DNA of 10,019 bases from Brevundimonas sp. UBA7534 (lineage in GTDB: Bacteria; Pseudomonadota; Alphaproteobacteria; Caulobacterales; Caulobacteraceae): the NCBI RefSeq assembly GCF_002479325.1, contig NZ_DLMO01000138.1, forward strand, positions 1 to 10,019. The letters are read 5' to 3'. Below the pieces are notes generated by a model. The model was given only the letters and a program-made list of their open reading frames with translations. It searched no databases and was not told the DNA's origin. The position numbers were made by a program, and so were the translations under genes. Shown one piece after another: positions 1-6,811 of the stretch (positions are counted from its first letter, which is position 1; every line of letters starts with the position of its first letter).

Positions 1-597
1 GACGGTGATCTCCAGCTCGCCCCGCGCGGAGGGTTTCAGCCCCCTGGCGATGTCGACCACCTCGGCGTCGTAGAAATAGAGCCCCGTCACCGCCCAGTTC
101 GAACGGGGCCGGGCGGGCTTCTCCTCGATGGAGCGGGCGCGCATCGCCTCGTCGAACTCGACCACGCCGTACCGCTCTGGATCGTTGACGTGGTAGGCGA
201 AGATGGTCGCCCCGTCCGGTCGAGCCAGCGCCGGCGCGAACAGGTCGGCGATGCCGTGACCGTAGAAGATGTTGTCGCCAAGGATCAGCGCCGACGGCTG
301 ATCGCCGACAAAGTCTGCGCCGATCAGATAGGCTTGGGCCAATCCGCCCGGTTCGGGCTGGACCGCATAGCGGATCTCGATCCCCCATCGCGAACCGTCG
401 CCCAGCAGCGCTTCGAACAGAGGCGTGTCGCGCGGCGTGGAGACGACCAGCACCTCGCGCACGCCGGCCAGCATCAGGGTCGACAGCGGATAGTAGATCA
501 TCGGCTTGTCGTAGACCGGCATCAGTTGCTTGGAGACGGCCAGCGTCATCGGATGCAGCCGCGTGCCCGAGCCGCCGGCCAGGATGATCCCCTTCAT
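1..597 (-). CDS. rmlA: Glucose-1-phosphate thymidylyltransferase RmlA, 5' part (truncated by window edge)
   Basis: This is the first enzyme of dTDP-L-rhamnose synthesis: it joins glucose-1-phosphate and dTTP to give dTDP-glucose in the cytoplasm. The visible 199 residues start MKGIILAGGSGTRLHPMTL, carrying the G-G-x-G-T-R-L nucleotide-binding signature of sugar-nucleotidyltransferases at residues 8-14. The family-typical KQLMPVYDKPMIYYPLS follows at 23-39, the metal-binding LGDN at 106-109, and EKPARPRSNWAVTGLYFYD at 159-177. The family is about 290 residues long, so roughly the last third lies beyond base 1. The ATG at 597 is chosen because it begins exactly at the signature, has a GAGGGGG ribosome-binding sequence about 8 bases upstream, and overlaps the rmlD stop codon in an ATGA. 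It is the last rhamnose gene of the set, and nothing in the visible part looks damaged. Confidence 0.97.
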   Translation of the reverse strand, partial: MKGIILAGGSGTRLHPMTLAVSKQLMPVYDKPMIYYPLSTLMLAGVREVLVVSTPRDTPLFEALLGDGSRWGIEIRYAVQPEPGGLAQAYLIGADFVGDQPSALILGDNIFYGHGIADLFAPALARPDGATIFAYHVNDPERYGVVEFDEAMRARSIEEKPARPRSNWAVTGLYFYDAEVVDIARGLKPSARGELEITV

Positions 598-1487
598 GCG
601 CCCGTCCCCCTCAGTCGTTCGGCCACGATCTCCGCGACCGCCTCGTCCCAGGGTCGCGGCCGGACGCCATAGTCGCGCGTGATTCGCTCTGCCGCCAGTC
701 GCGTGTCGGCCGGCCGCCGCGCCGGGGTCGGATATTCCCGCGTCGGGATGGGTCGCACCTCGGCGTAGGGACCGCCCAGGGCGCGACTGGCGTCCAGCAC
801 CGCCCGCGCCAGCTCCGCCCAGGTCGCCCGCCCCGCCCCGGCGAAATGCAGCAGCCCTCCGGGCGCGGCCGGGTCGTCCAGCCGCCGCAGCAGCACCGCC
901 TGCACCGCCCGCGCGACGTCCGACGCCGCCGTCGGGCGCCCCGTCTGGTCGTCGACGACCTGGATCGCGTCGCGTTCGCGCGCCAGCCGCAGCATAGTCT
1001 TCAGGAAGTTGCTTCCATCCGGTCCGACGATCCACGAGGTCCGCATCACCGTCGCCTCGGGCAGGGCGGCCAGCACCGCCCGTTCGCCCGCCAGCTTGGA
1101 CGCGCCATAGACGTTGAGCGGCGCCGGGGCGTCGTCTTCCGCATAGGGACGACCCGCCCGGCCGTCGAAGACATAGTCGGTCGACAGATGGATCAGCACC
1201 GCGCCCGCCGACGCGGCGGCCTCGGCCGCCACCCCCGGCGCCGCGCCGTTGACGGCGAAGGCGGCGTCGCGCTCGCCCTCGGCACGGTCCACGGCGGTGT
1301 AGGCGGCGGCGTTGATTACGGCGGCGTATCCGCCCAGGCCGATCCGGCGACGCACCGCCTCGGCGTCGGTGATGTCCAGTTCCGTGCGGGCTGGGGCATC
1401 CAATCGGACATCAGCAGGCCAGGCCAGCCGACCCAGGGCGCGCCCGACCTGCCCCGTTCCGCCCAGGATCAGGACCTTGCGGCTCAT
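594..1487 (-). CDS. rmlD: dTDP-4-dehydrorhamnose reductase RmlD
   Basis: This is the last step of dTDP-L-rhamnose synthesis: NAD(P)H reduction of dTDP-4-keto-L-rhamnose. It is a 297-residue short-chain dehydrogenase (extended type) of normal family length. The Rossmann glycine motif GGTGQVG is at residues 9-15, the NAYTAVD-type segment (here NAAAYTAVDRAE) at 59-70, STDYVFDG at 102-109, and the catalytic pair Y127-x3-K131 in YGASK. The substrate-side QTGRPT is at 181-186 and RPADTRL at 258-264. The open frame extends 17 codons further upstream, but the ATG at 1487 is preferred: it sits three residues before the first beta strand and overlaps the rmlB stop in an ATGA. Its own stop overlaps the rmlA start in the same way, so rmlB, rmlD and rmlA are probably translationally coupled. 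Confidence 0.97.
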   Translation of the reverse strand: MSRKVLILGGTGQVGRALGRLAWPADVRLDAPARTELDITDAEAVRRRIGLGGYAAVINAAAYTAVDRAEGERDAAFAVNGAAPGVAAEAAASAGAVLIHLSTDYVFDGRAGRPYAEDDAPAPLNVYGASKLAGERAVLAALPEATVMRTSWIVGPDGSNFLKTMLRLARERDAIQVVDDQTGRPTAASDVARAVQAVLLRRLDDPAAPGGLLHFAGAGRATWAELARAVLDASRALGGPYAEVRPIPTREYPTPARRPADTRLAAERITRDYGVRPRPWDEAVAEIVAERLRGTGA

Positions 1488-2536
1488 GCCGCGCCCAACC
1501 GCCCGCCGTTGTAGCGCTCGGCCAGAATCGCGCGCCACCAGGCTTCGTTATCCAGATACCAGCCGACTGTCGCCTCCAGCCCCCGGTCGAAGTCGATCTT
1601 GGGCGACCAGCCCAGTTCGTCGCGGATGCGCGAGGCGTCGATGGCGTAGCGGCGGTCGTGGCCCGGCCGGTCCGGCGCGAAGACGATCTGCTCGGCGTAG
1701 GACCGCCCGTCGTCACTTGGCCGCATCCGGTCCAGCAGGCGGCAGATCGCTTGGACCACCTCGATGTTGCGCCGCTCGGCGTCGCCGCCAACGTTGTAGG
1801 TCCGTCCCGGCGTCCCGCGCAGGAACACCATTTCCAGCGCCCGGGCGTGGTCGTCCACGTGCAGCCAGTCGCGCACCTGTCCCCCGTCGCCATAGACCGG
1901 CAACGTCCGACCCTGCAGAGCCCGCGCGATCATCAGCGGGATCAGCTTCTCCGGGAAATGGAACGGGCCGTAGTTGTTCGAGCAGTTGGTCACCAGCACC
2001 GGCAGGCCGTAGGTGGCGCCCCACGCCCGCACCAGGTGATCGGCCCCGGCCTTGGACGCCGCATAGGGCGAGCGAGGATCATAGGGCGAGGTCTCGGTGA
2101 ACCGCCCCGTTTCACCCAACGATCCGAACACCTCGTCGGTTGAGATGTGGTGAAGGCGGAATTCTTCGCGCCCGGCCGCATCCAGACCGCGCCAGTAGGC
2201 CAAGGTCTGCTCCAGAACCACCGCCGTGCCCATCACATTGGTCCGCACGAAGGCGCCCGGCCCGTCGATCGAACGGTCCACGTGGGTCTCGGCAGCCAGA
2301 TGGGCGATGACCTCGGGCCGGAAAGCGGCCAACGCCGCTGCCACGGCCGCCGCGTCGCACACATCGCCCCGGACGAAGGCGTAGCCGGGGCGGCCGTCCA
2401 ATCCCGCCAGCGCCTCGGGCGAAGCCGCATAGGTCAAGGCGTCATAGACCAGGACCGAATGGCCGCCTCCGGCCATCAGCCGCCGCGCCAGGGCCGAACC
2501 GATGAAGCCCGCGCCGCCTGTGATCAGCACCCGCAT
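1484..2536 (-). CDS. rmlB: dTDP-glucose 4,6-dehydratase RmlB
   Basis: This enzyme converts dTDP-glucose to dTDP-4-keto-6-deoxyglucose using tightly bound NAD+, the second step of the rhamnose pathway. The 350 residues match the family length. Visible landmarks are the N-terminal dinucleotide motif TGGAGFIGS (6-14), the HLAAETHVDRSI segment (79-90), the diagnostic active-site triad TDE at 133-135 in STDEVFGSL, and Y158-x3-K162 in YAASK. The substrate-binding NNYGPFHFPEKLIPLM follows at 187-202, then GDGGQVRDWLHVDDH (216-230) and GHDRRYAID (292-300). All catalytic residues expected for RmlB are present. The ATG at 2536 overlaps the rmlC stop by one base (TGATG), and the gene ends in an ATGA overlap with rmlD. 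Confidence 0.98.
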   Translation of the reverse strand: MRVLITGGAGFIGSALARRLMAGGGHSVLVYDALTYAASPEALAGLDGRPGYAFVRGDVCDAAAVAAALAAFRPEVIAHLAAETHVDRSIDGPGAFVRTNVMGTAVVLEQTLAYWRGLDAAGREEFRLHHISTDEVFGSLGETGRFTETSPYDPRSPYAASKAGADHLVRAWGATYGLPVLVTNCSNNYGPFHFPEKLIPLMIARALQGRTLPVYGDGGQVRDWLHVDDHARALEMVFLRGTPGRTYNVGGDAERRNIEVVQAICRLLDRMRPSDDGRSYAEQIVFAPDRPGHDRRYAIDASRIRDELGWSPKIDFDRGLEATVGWYLDNEAWWRAILAERYNGGRLGAA

Positions 2537-3144
2537 CAGTTCATCCGCTCGCCAGGCGCGGCCAGCGGCGTGCCGTCATAGGCGAAGGGAGTGTCGAACG
2601 CGGTCAGCGGCGGCCAGGCGCGGTCGCGCGCGGACAGCACGGGACCGGTTTCCGGCAGCGGCCAGTCCAGCCCCAGCGTCGGATCGTCCCAAGCCAAGCC
2701 CGTCTCGCAATCCGGCGCGTGGACGTCGGAGACCTTGTAGGCCACCTCGGTCGCCTCGCTCAGGGTGACGAAGCCATGCGCGAAACCAACCGGCACGAAC
2801 AGTTGCTCGGCCCCCTCGGCCGTTAGCCGCGCAGCGGTCCAGCGCCCATAGGTCGGCGAGCCTCGGCGAAGGTCGACCGCATAGTCCAGGATCGCGCCGC
2901 GCAGGCAGCGCACAAGCTTGGCCTGGGGGTGAGGCGAGCGTTGCAGATGCAGCCCTCTCACCGTCCCGGCGGCCTGAGAAAAGGACTGGTTGTCCTGCAC
3001 GAAGCGCGCCTCTATCCCGCACGACGTCGCCCAGGCCTCGGACCAAGTTTCCATGAACCAGCCCCGCGCGTCGCCGTGACGTTTCGGAGCCAGCAGGATC
3101 ACCGGCCCGTTCGTCGCCCGTCGTCCCGTGGCCGCTTCGCCCAT
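2536..3144 (-). CDS. rmlC: dTDP-4-dehydrorhamnose 3,5-epimerase RmlC
   Basis: This is the third enzyme of the pathway, a cupin-fold epimerase acting at C3 and C5 of dTDP-4-keto-6-deoxyglucose. It has 202 residues, slightly longer than the usual 180-190, with an extra N-terminal leader of about 10 residues. The catalytic base is H66 in VRGLHLQ (62-67 region), with K76 in HPQAKLVRC, the catalytic Tyr at Y136 in VAYKVSD, and the Asp of the His-Asp dyad at D174 in SARD. The jelly-roll FVPVGFAHGFVTLSE lies at 116-130. One deviation is that the second aromatic of the usual YK-x-(S/T)-D-Y-Y-x-P stretch is His (H142). The start at 3144 is supported by a strong GGGAGG ribosome-binding sequence 8 bases upstream. 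This is the first rhamnose gene of the set, 57 bases after the preceding gene. Confidence 0.95.
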   Translation of the reverse strand: MGEAATGRRATNGPVILLAPKRHGDARGWFMETWSEAWATSCGIEARFVQDNQSFSQAAGTVRGLHLQRSPHPQAKLVRCLRGAILDYAVDLRRGSPTYGRWTAARLTAEGAEQLFVPVGFAHGFVTLSEATEVAYKVSDVHAPDCETGLAWDDPTLGLDWPLPETGPVLSARDRAWPPLTAFDTPFAYDGTPLAAPGERMN

Positions 3145-3201
3145 GCGGATCGCCTCCCTGCTGCGCCGAGTTGAACCGGCGCGGACCCTGCCGCCCGACC
3201 G
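3145..3201 (-). other. 57-base spacer before rmlC with strong ribosome-binding site
   Basis: This is the only non-overlapping junction in the run from the KpsE-like gene to rmlA. It contains AGGGAGG 8 bases before the rmlC ATG. I see no clear promoter hexamers and no terminator, so rmlC is probably read from the upstream genes, although a separate rml promoter cannot be excluded. Confidence 0.5.
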
Positions 3202-4062
3202 TCAGACGTCGCTGATCCGCGACACCTTCACACCGCCAAAGGTCAGCCGACCGTCGAACACGCCTTCCAACGTCAGGATGCGGAACTCGGCAGGCGCAGG
3301 CTCGCGCCAGACGTAATCCATCTCGATCTCGAACAGGCCCGGCCTGCCGGGCGTGAACTCCTCGGAATCGTATTCCGTCTGGCCGCCCCAATCGAGACGA
3401 AACCGAACGCGGCTGCCCGGCAGGTCGAAACTGAGGCGAAACACCGCCTTCCATCGGCCCGGCGGCATGACGATGTAGGGTCCGTGAATGAGGAAACGCG
3501 GACGCCCCGTCAGATCCATCTCGCCGGTCTTTGGCCCCTGGTCCGCGTTGCGCGCATCATAGGTGAAGAAGGACGTACCCCAGGTCACCGCAGCGTCGGG
3601 GCTTCCGTATAGCGCCAGACTGCGCGCGAGGTCCGAGGGCGCCCCGGGCTTCGGAGGCGTGACAATCAGACCCGGCGCCAGCTCGATGGGCGCGCCGTTC
3701 ACATCGTGGGCCCGCACCACCCGCGCGTGCGAGAAAGCCTCCGCACGCGCCATGAACTGGGTCGTATGCGCCAACATCGCAGCACGATGAACGCCGGAAG
3801 GAACTCCCTCCACATCGGGCCACGAAGACGCAAGGACGACAGTTGTATTTTGCGGATCGGCCCCAGCGGCCCGCGCGACCTGCGCATCCTGGGTTAGGAT
3901 CACACTGTCGGGAGCGCCCGCTAAAGGGTTGGCGTCAGCATCCCAATCCACCAGGTGGAGACCGCCCGCCTCGGCGGCGGCGGCGATAGCGCCGCGCCAC
4001 GCTTCACGCCCTTCGATGGTCGGAAGGATGATCCAATGCGTCTGGGAAGAAGTCGCGCTCAC
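3202..4062 (-). CDS. Unrecognised 286-residue protein of the polysaccharide export locus, probable beta-rich C-terminal domain
   Basis: I do not recognise a named family. The protein has no signal peptide or membrane segment, so it should be cytoplasmic. Residues 1-135 alternate hydrophobic strands (WIILP, HLVDWD, SVILTQD, TTVVLAS, GLIVTPP) with Ala-rich helices, resembling a Rossmann-like alpha/beta domain without recognisable catalytic motifs. After WGTSFFTYDA (161-170), residues 185-286 look like an all-beta domain, with HGPYIVMPPGRWKAVFRLSF (193-212), DWGGQTEYDSEEF and a final FDGRLTFGGVKVSRI. This suggests a carbohydrate-binding-like sandwich, which is inference from the pattern only. 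The GTG at 4062 is chosen over an in-frame TTG at 4077 because it overlaps the ATPase stop as GTGA and has GAGG 5 bases upstream. The position directly after the exporter ATPase suggests a role in glycan recognition, tailoring or transfer. Confidence 0.8.
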   Translation of the reverse strand: MSATSSQTHWIILPTIEGREAWRGAIAAAAEAGGLHLVDWDADANPLAGAPDSVILTQDAQVARAAGADPQNTTVVLASSWPDVEGVPSGVHRAAMLAHTTQFMARAEAFSHARVVRAHDVNGAPIELAPGLIVTPPKPGAPSDLARSLALYGSPDAAVTWGTSFFTYDARNADQGPKTGEMDLTGRPRFLIHGPYIVMPPGRWKAVFRLSFDLPGSRVRFRLDWGGQTEYDSEEFTPGRPGLFEIEMDYVWREPAPAEFRILTLEGVFDGRLTFGGVKVSRISDV

Positions 4063-4742
4063 GCCGCCCTCAACCAAGTATAGACTTCAATCGCTTCATT
4101 GATGTCGTCGAACATCTTGGCTTTGCCGCTTTCCACGATCAGGGCGCGATCGCAATACTCCGACACATGGTCCATGACGTGGGTCGCCATAAGGAAGGCG
4201 CGGTGCGCACGGTGTTCGAACAGTTGTTCGCGACATTTGCGCTGGAAACGGGCGTCGCCGACAGCCACCACTTCGTCCACCAGATAGCAGTCGAACTCGA
4301 TCGCCAGGGAAAGCCCGAACGCCAAGCGCGCGCGCATGCCGGACGAATACTGTTTGACCGGCTGACGCAGCGCGCCCCGCCCCAGCTCGGCGAAGTCGTC
4401 AACACGCGCCAAGGCTTCCTTGAAGTCCCGACCATAGAGCCGCGACAGGAAGCGAATGTTGTCCAGGCCCGACAGACTGCCCTGAAAGCCTCCGCCGAAG
4501 CCGATCGGCCACGACGGGCTCATCAGCCAGTCGATGCGACCTGCCGAGGGTCGATCCACCCCGCCCAGCATTCGGATAAGGGTCGATTTGCCTTGGCCGT
4601 TGCGGCCCAGGACAGCCATGCGTCCCTCCCGCTTCAACGAGAAGTTCAGCCCCGAGAACAGCGGCCGATGCGCTCCGTGATAGGTCCGGGCCAGATCGGT
4701 GACGACCAACCCGACGTCGGCCTCGACAGGCAGGGCTGACAT
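4059..4742 (-). CDS. kpsT: ABC polysaccharide exporter ATPase, KpsT-like
   Basis: This is the nucleotide-binding subunit that powers export of a cytoplasmically made polysaccharide through the KpsM-like permease. The 227 residues carry Walker A GRNGQGKST (46-54), the Q-loop Q87 in GGFQGSLSG, a signature of the polysaccharide-exporter type YSSGMRARL (132-140, SSGM replacing the common LSGGQ), Walker B CYLVDE (152-157) with catalytic E157, and the switch His H188 in ATHVMD. The length matches KpsT and leaves no room for the C-terminal glycan-binding domain found in Wzt of O-antigen exporters. This favours a capsule-type exporter. The ATG at 4742 overlaps the kpsE-like stop by one base (TGATG), and the stop overlaps the next gene in GTGA. 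The symbol is given by family likeness. Confidence 0.93.
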   Translation of the reverse strand: MSALPVEADVGLVVTDLARTYHGAHRPLFSGLNFSLKREGRMAVLGRNGQGKSTLIRMLGGVDRPSAGRIDWLMSPSWPIGFGGGFQGSLSGLDNIRFLSRLYGRDFKEALARVDDFAELGRGALRQPVKQYSSGMRARLAFGLSLAIEFDCYLVDEVVAVGDARFQRKCREQLFEHRAHRAFLMATHVMDHVSEYCDRALIVESGKAKMFDDINEAIEVYTWLRAA

Positions 4743-5905
4743 CAGGTTTGTCTGTGCTCGCGCACGCCGGTCCAGATCAGCCAGCCGATGGCGTAGATCA
4801 GCAGCAGGCTGACGAACACCGTCAGGATCGCACGCCAGCGGTTGGGCGCTGTGGCCTTCTCGGGCAGGCTGGGACTGACGATGCGCTCGAGGTACAACTT
4901 CTGACGTCGCGCCTCCTGTTCAGCGCTGATCTGGGCAGCTGTCGCCTGGGCGAGTTCCTCACCAGCCAGCTCCCGTTGAGCGACCAGTTCCTCATAAGCG
5001 CCCAGCTTGGACGCAAGCGAATCCGACGCGCCGGCCAACTTGGCTCGCTCCGCCTCGATCTGGCGCTCGAACGCGTTGATGCGGCTGTCGATAGCCGCCA
5101 GTTGGGGGCTGGCCGGCGCCTCGGCGGCGATCTGGGCGCGCTCGGCCCGCAGGTTCGCCACCGTGGTCAGCAGCGAGGCGATCAGGCCCGCCCCCTGGCT
5201 CGCGCTGCTTTCGGGATCGACGAACTGCTCGCGGTTACGGAAGGCGGTAAGTTGCTGTTGGGTCGACGCCAGCCGGGTACGAGCCTCGGAGGTCGCTAGC
5301 CGCGCCTGCGTCACGGCGTCCTGCGCCTGCCGATCGTTCAGCCGGTTCACCAGCCCCTCGCCGTTGCGTAGCATGGCCTCGTTGATCTGCTGGGCCGCGC
5401 GGGGATCGAAGGCTTCGACCCGAAGCACGCTGATGCCCGTCGAGGCGTCATGACCGATGGTCACGAATCGATTGAGGCCCTTCTCCAGGCTCTCGGCCGA
5501 ACGACCTTCCCAGAAGCGCGGCCAACCGTTGAAGACATCCAACCCACGCGGGTGCAGCAGGTCGGCGAAGTTGAACCGAGTTTCCAGCGCGTCGATCCCG
5601 TCGCGCGAGGTGATGTAGTCATGCACGGCGTAGGCGTCGTTGGACGCCGTCAGGCCGACCCCCTGCAAAGCAAGGCCCAGCCCCGTCGCCTGCGGCCGAC
5701 TATCCGCTGCTGCTCGCACGACGAAGCGGGATTCCGACACATAGCGCGGCGTCGCGATCAGCAGAAAATAGATCGCGGCCAGAAGCGTCGGAACCATCAC
5801 CACGCTAACAAACGCCAATGGAATGCGTCTGCGCAGGGAGGACCGCGGCGGGCCGCTGATCAGTTCGGGAATGGGCCCGAGGTAATTCAGTTTGGTGTCG
5901 CTCAT
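4742..5905 (-). CDS. kpsE: Capsule polysaccharide export inner-membrane protein, KpsE-like (polysaccharide co-polymerase family)
   Basis: This inner-membrane protein has a large periplasmic coiled-coil domain and is thought to link the ABC exporter to the outer-membrane channel. The 387 residues show a short cytoplasmic N-terminus and a membrane segment at about 29-51 (PLAFVSVVMVPTLLAAIYFLL). The family-typical ATPRYVSESRFVVR follows at 51-64. Then comes a long periplasmic part with Gln/Ala/Arg-rich coiled coil over about 190-345. The conserved pre-membrane segment SPSLPEKATAPNRWRA (344-359) precedes the second membrane segment at about 358-380. No tyrosine-kinase domain is attached. The ATG at 5905 is the only reasonable start, but its ribosome-binding site is poor. 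The gap after the permease gene is 40 bases, and the stop overlaps the ATPase start. Confidence 0.92.
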   Translation of the reverse strand: MSDTKLNYLGPIPELISGPPRSSLRRRIPLAFVSVVMVPTLLAAIYFLLIATPRYVSESRFVVRAAADSRPQATGLGLALQGVGLTASNDAYAVHDYITSRDGIDALETRFNFADLLHPRGLDVFNGWPRFWEGRSAESLEKGLNRFVTIGHDASTGISVLRVEAFDPRAAQQINEAMLRNGEGLVNRLNDRQAQDAVTQARLATSEARTRLASTQQQLTAFRNREQFVDPESSASQGAGLIASLLTTVANLRAERAQIAAEAPASPQLAAIDSRINAFERQIEAERAKLAGASDSLASKLGAYEELVAQRELAGEELAQATAAQISAEQEARRQKLYLERIVSPSLPEKATAPNRWRAILTVFVSLLLIYAIGWLIWTGVREHRQT

Positions 5906-5945
5906 GTCAGGTCCGCAAGGCGAAGGGCGGTCAGGCGGGGCGTCG

Positions 5946-6719
5946 TCATTGCGTCTCTATCCGGTCCCGGGCGCTGGCGACCAGAAGCAGGCCGCCGATA
6001 TTCATGATCGCCCCGACCAATAGGGGATAACCGAATTCATAATGGGTTTCGACGAATTCGCCGAACACCCCAGCGCGGATCATCTCGATCGGGTGGGTGA
6101 AGGGCACCTTCAGATAAAGATCCTGATACTGCGGAGGCAGCCAGGCGACCATGACGAAGGCGCCGGAGATGGGGATGAGAAGGTAGCTGATCAGGGCCAC
6201 GAACCTTTCGAAGAACTCGTAGCGCATCGAAATGCCGGCCAGAATCAAGGCGAAGCCCGCGCCGGTCCAGCCCAGGATTACATAGCCTGTGTAAAGCAGG
6301 AGATAATCGTGTGGCAGTCCGACTTCGCCAATGGCGAAGAGAATGCCGTAGACGATGAAGAAGGCTGTCCCGCCGCCAAGAATTTCAAGCAGAATCCTGG
6401 AGGTGAAGATGTGCACCGGGGTTATTTGGCGATGGTACAGCAAGCCGATGTTCGCCTGCACAGCCCCGTTCATGTACGAGATCAGGTGCCGAAGCAGGAT
6501 GAGCGACATATAGGCCGTCATCACGAACGGAGCCAGGCGGACCCCGTGTTCGTAGGCCGGCTTGGTGAAGCTCCACAGGATCATGACGCCGAAGCAGAAG
6601 ACCAGCGGCTCGGCGATCAGCCAGGCGAACCCCAGACCTTCGCGGCCAAAGCGGGTCACCATTTCCCGCTTCATCAAGGCCGACACGATGGTGGCGTTTC
6701 GAGTGAAAAAGGCGACCAT
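5946..6719 (-). CDS. kpsM: ABC polysaccharide exporter permease, KpsM-like
   Basis: This is the membrane subunit of an ABC-2-type polysaccharide exporter and partner of the KpsT-like ATPase. It has 257 residues from the chosen start. The N-terminal amphipathic stretch ALMKREMVTRFGREGLGF (14-31), followed by AWLIAEPL, is the characteristic entry of KpsM/Wzm proteins. Six hydrophobic segments follow at roughly 36-52, 62-80, 108-132, 140-163, 172-195 and 231-249, with the family-typical NIGLLYHRQITPVHIF (90-105) and PFTHPIEMIRAGVFGE (206-221). The ATG at 6719 gives the usual KpsM length. The frame stays open a further 30 codons up to TTG at 6809, just after the glycosyltransferase stop, but no convincing ribosome-binding site exists at either. 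Base composition is visibly lower in GC than in the flanking genes. Confidence 0.92.
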   Translation of the reverse strand: MVAFFTRNATIVSALMKREMVTRFGREGLGFAWLIAEPLVFCFGVMILWSFTKPAYEHGVRLAPFVMTAYMSLILLRHLISYMNGAVQANIGLLYHRQITPVHIFTSRILLEILGGGTAFFIVYGILFAIGEVGLPHDYLLLYTGYVILGWTGAGFALILAGISMRYEFFERFVALISYLLIPISGAFVMVAWLPPQYQDLYLKVPFTHPIEMIRAGVFGEFVETHYEFGYPLLVGAIMNIGGLLLVASARDRIETQ

Positions 6720-6811
6720 TCTCTCGCGTGCGGAAGGATGCGGGCGCCGTTCTCGGCCGGGATCTATCGTCCGGTCATGCGCTCGAAGACCGGTCCGGGT
6801 CAAGGGCAAGC
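6720..6811 (-). other. Gap between glycosyltransferase and permease genes, possibly coding
   Basis: These 92 bases separate the glycosyltransferase stop from the preferred permease ATG. The permease reading frame is open throughout and has TTG codons at 6809 and 6803, so the permease could be up to 30 residues longer, with an Arg/Pro-rich extension. No hairpin followed by a T-run is visible, so I expect transcription to read through. Confidence 0.5.

Noticed and set aside
2576..3454. Minus-strand open frame of 292 codons spanning the rmlC to unrecognised-protein junction
   Set aside because: It is out of frame with rmlC, which has a clear active site and ribosome-binding site, and its product is Arg/Gly-rich without motifs.
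3202..4077. TTG at 4077 as start of the unrecognised protein
   Set aside because: GTG at 4062 gives the 4-base GTGA overlap typical of coupled genes and has a GAGG sequence at the right distance; the TTG start would need a 19-base overlap.
4059..6719. Calling the exporter Wzm/Wzt (O-antigen type)
   Set aside because: The ATPase is short, without the Wzt C-terminal domain, and a KpsE-like co-polymerase protein is encoded between permease and ATPase, which fits capsule-type systems better. The possibility is not fully excluded.
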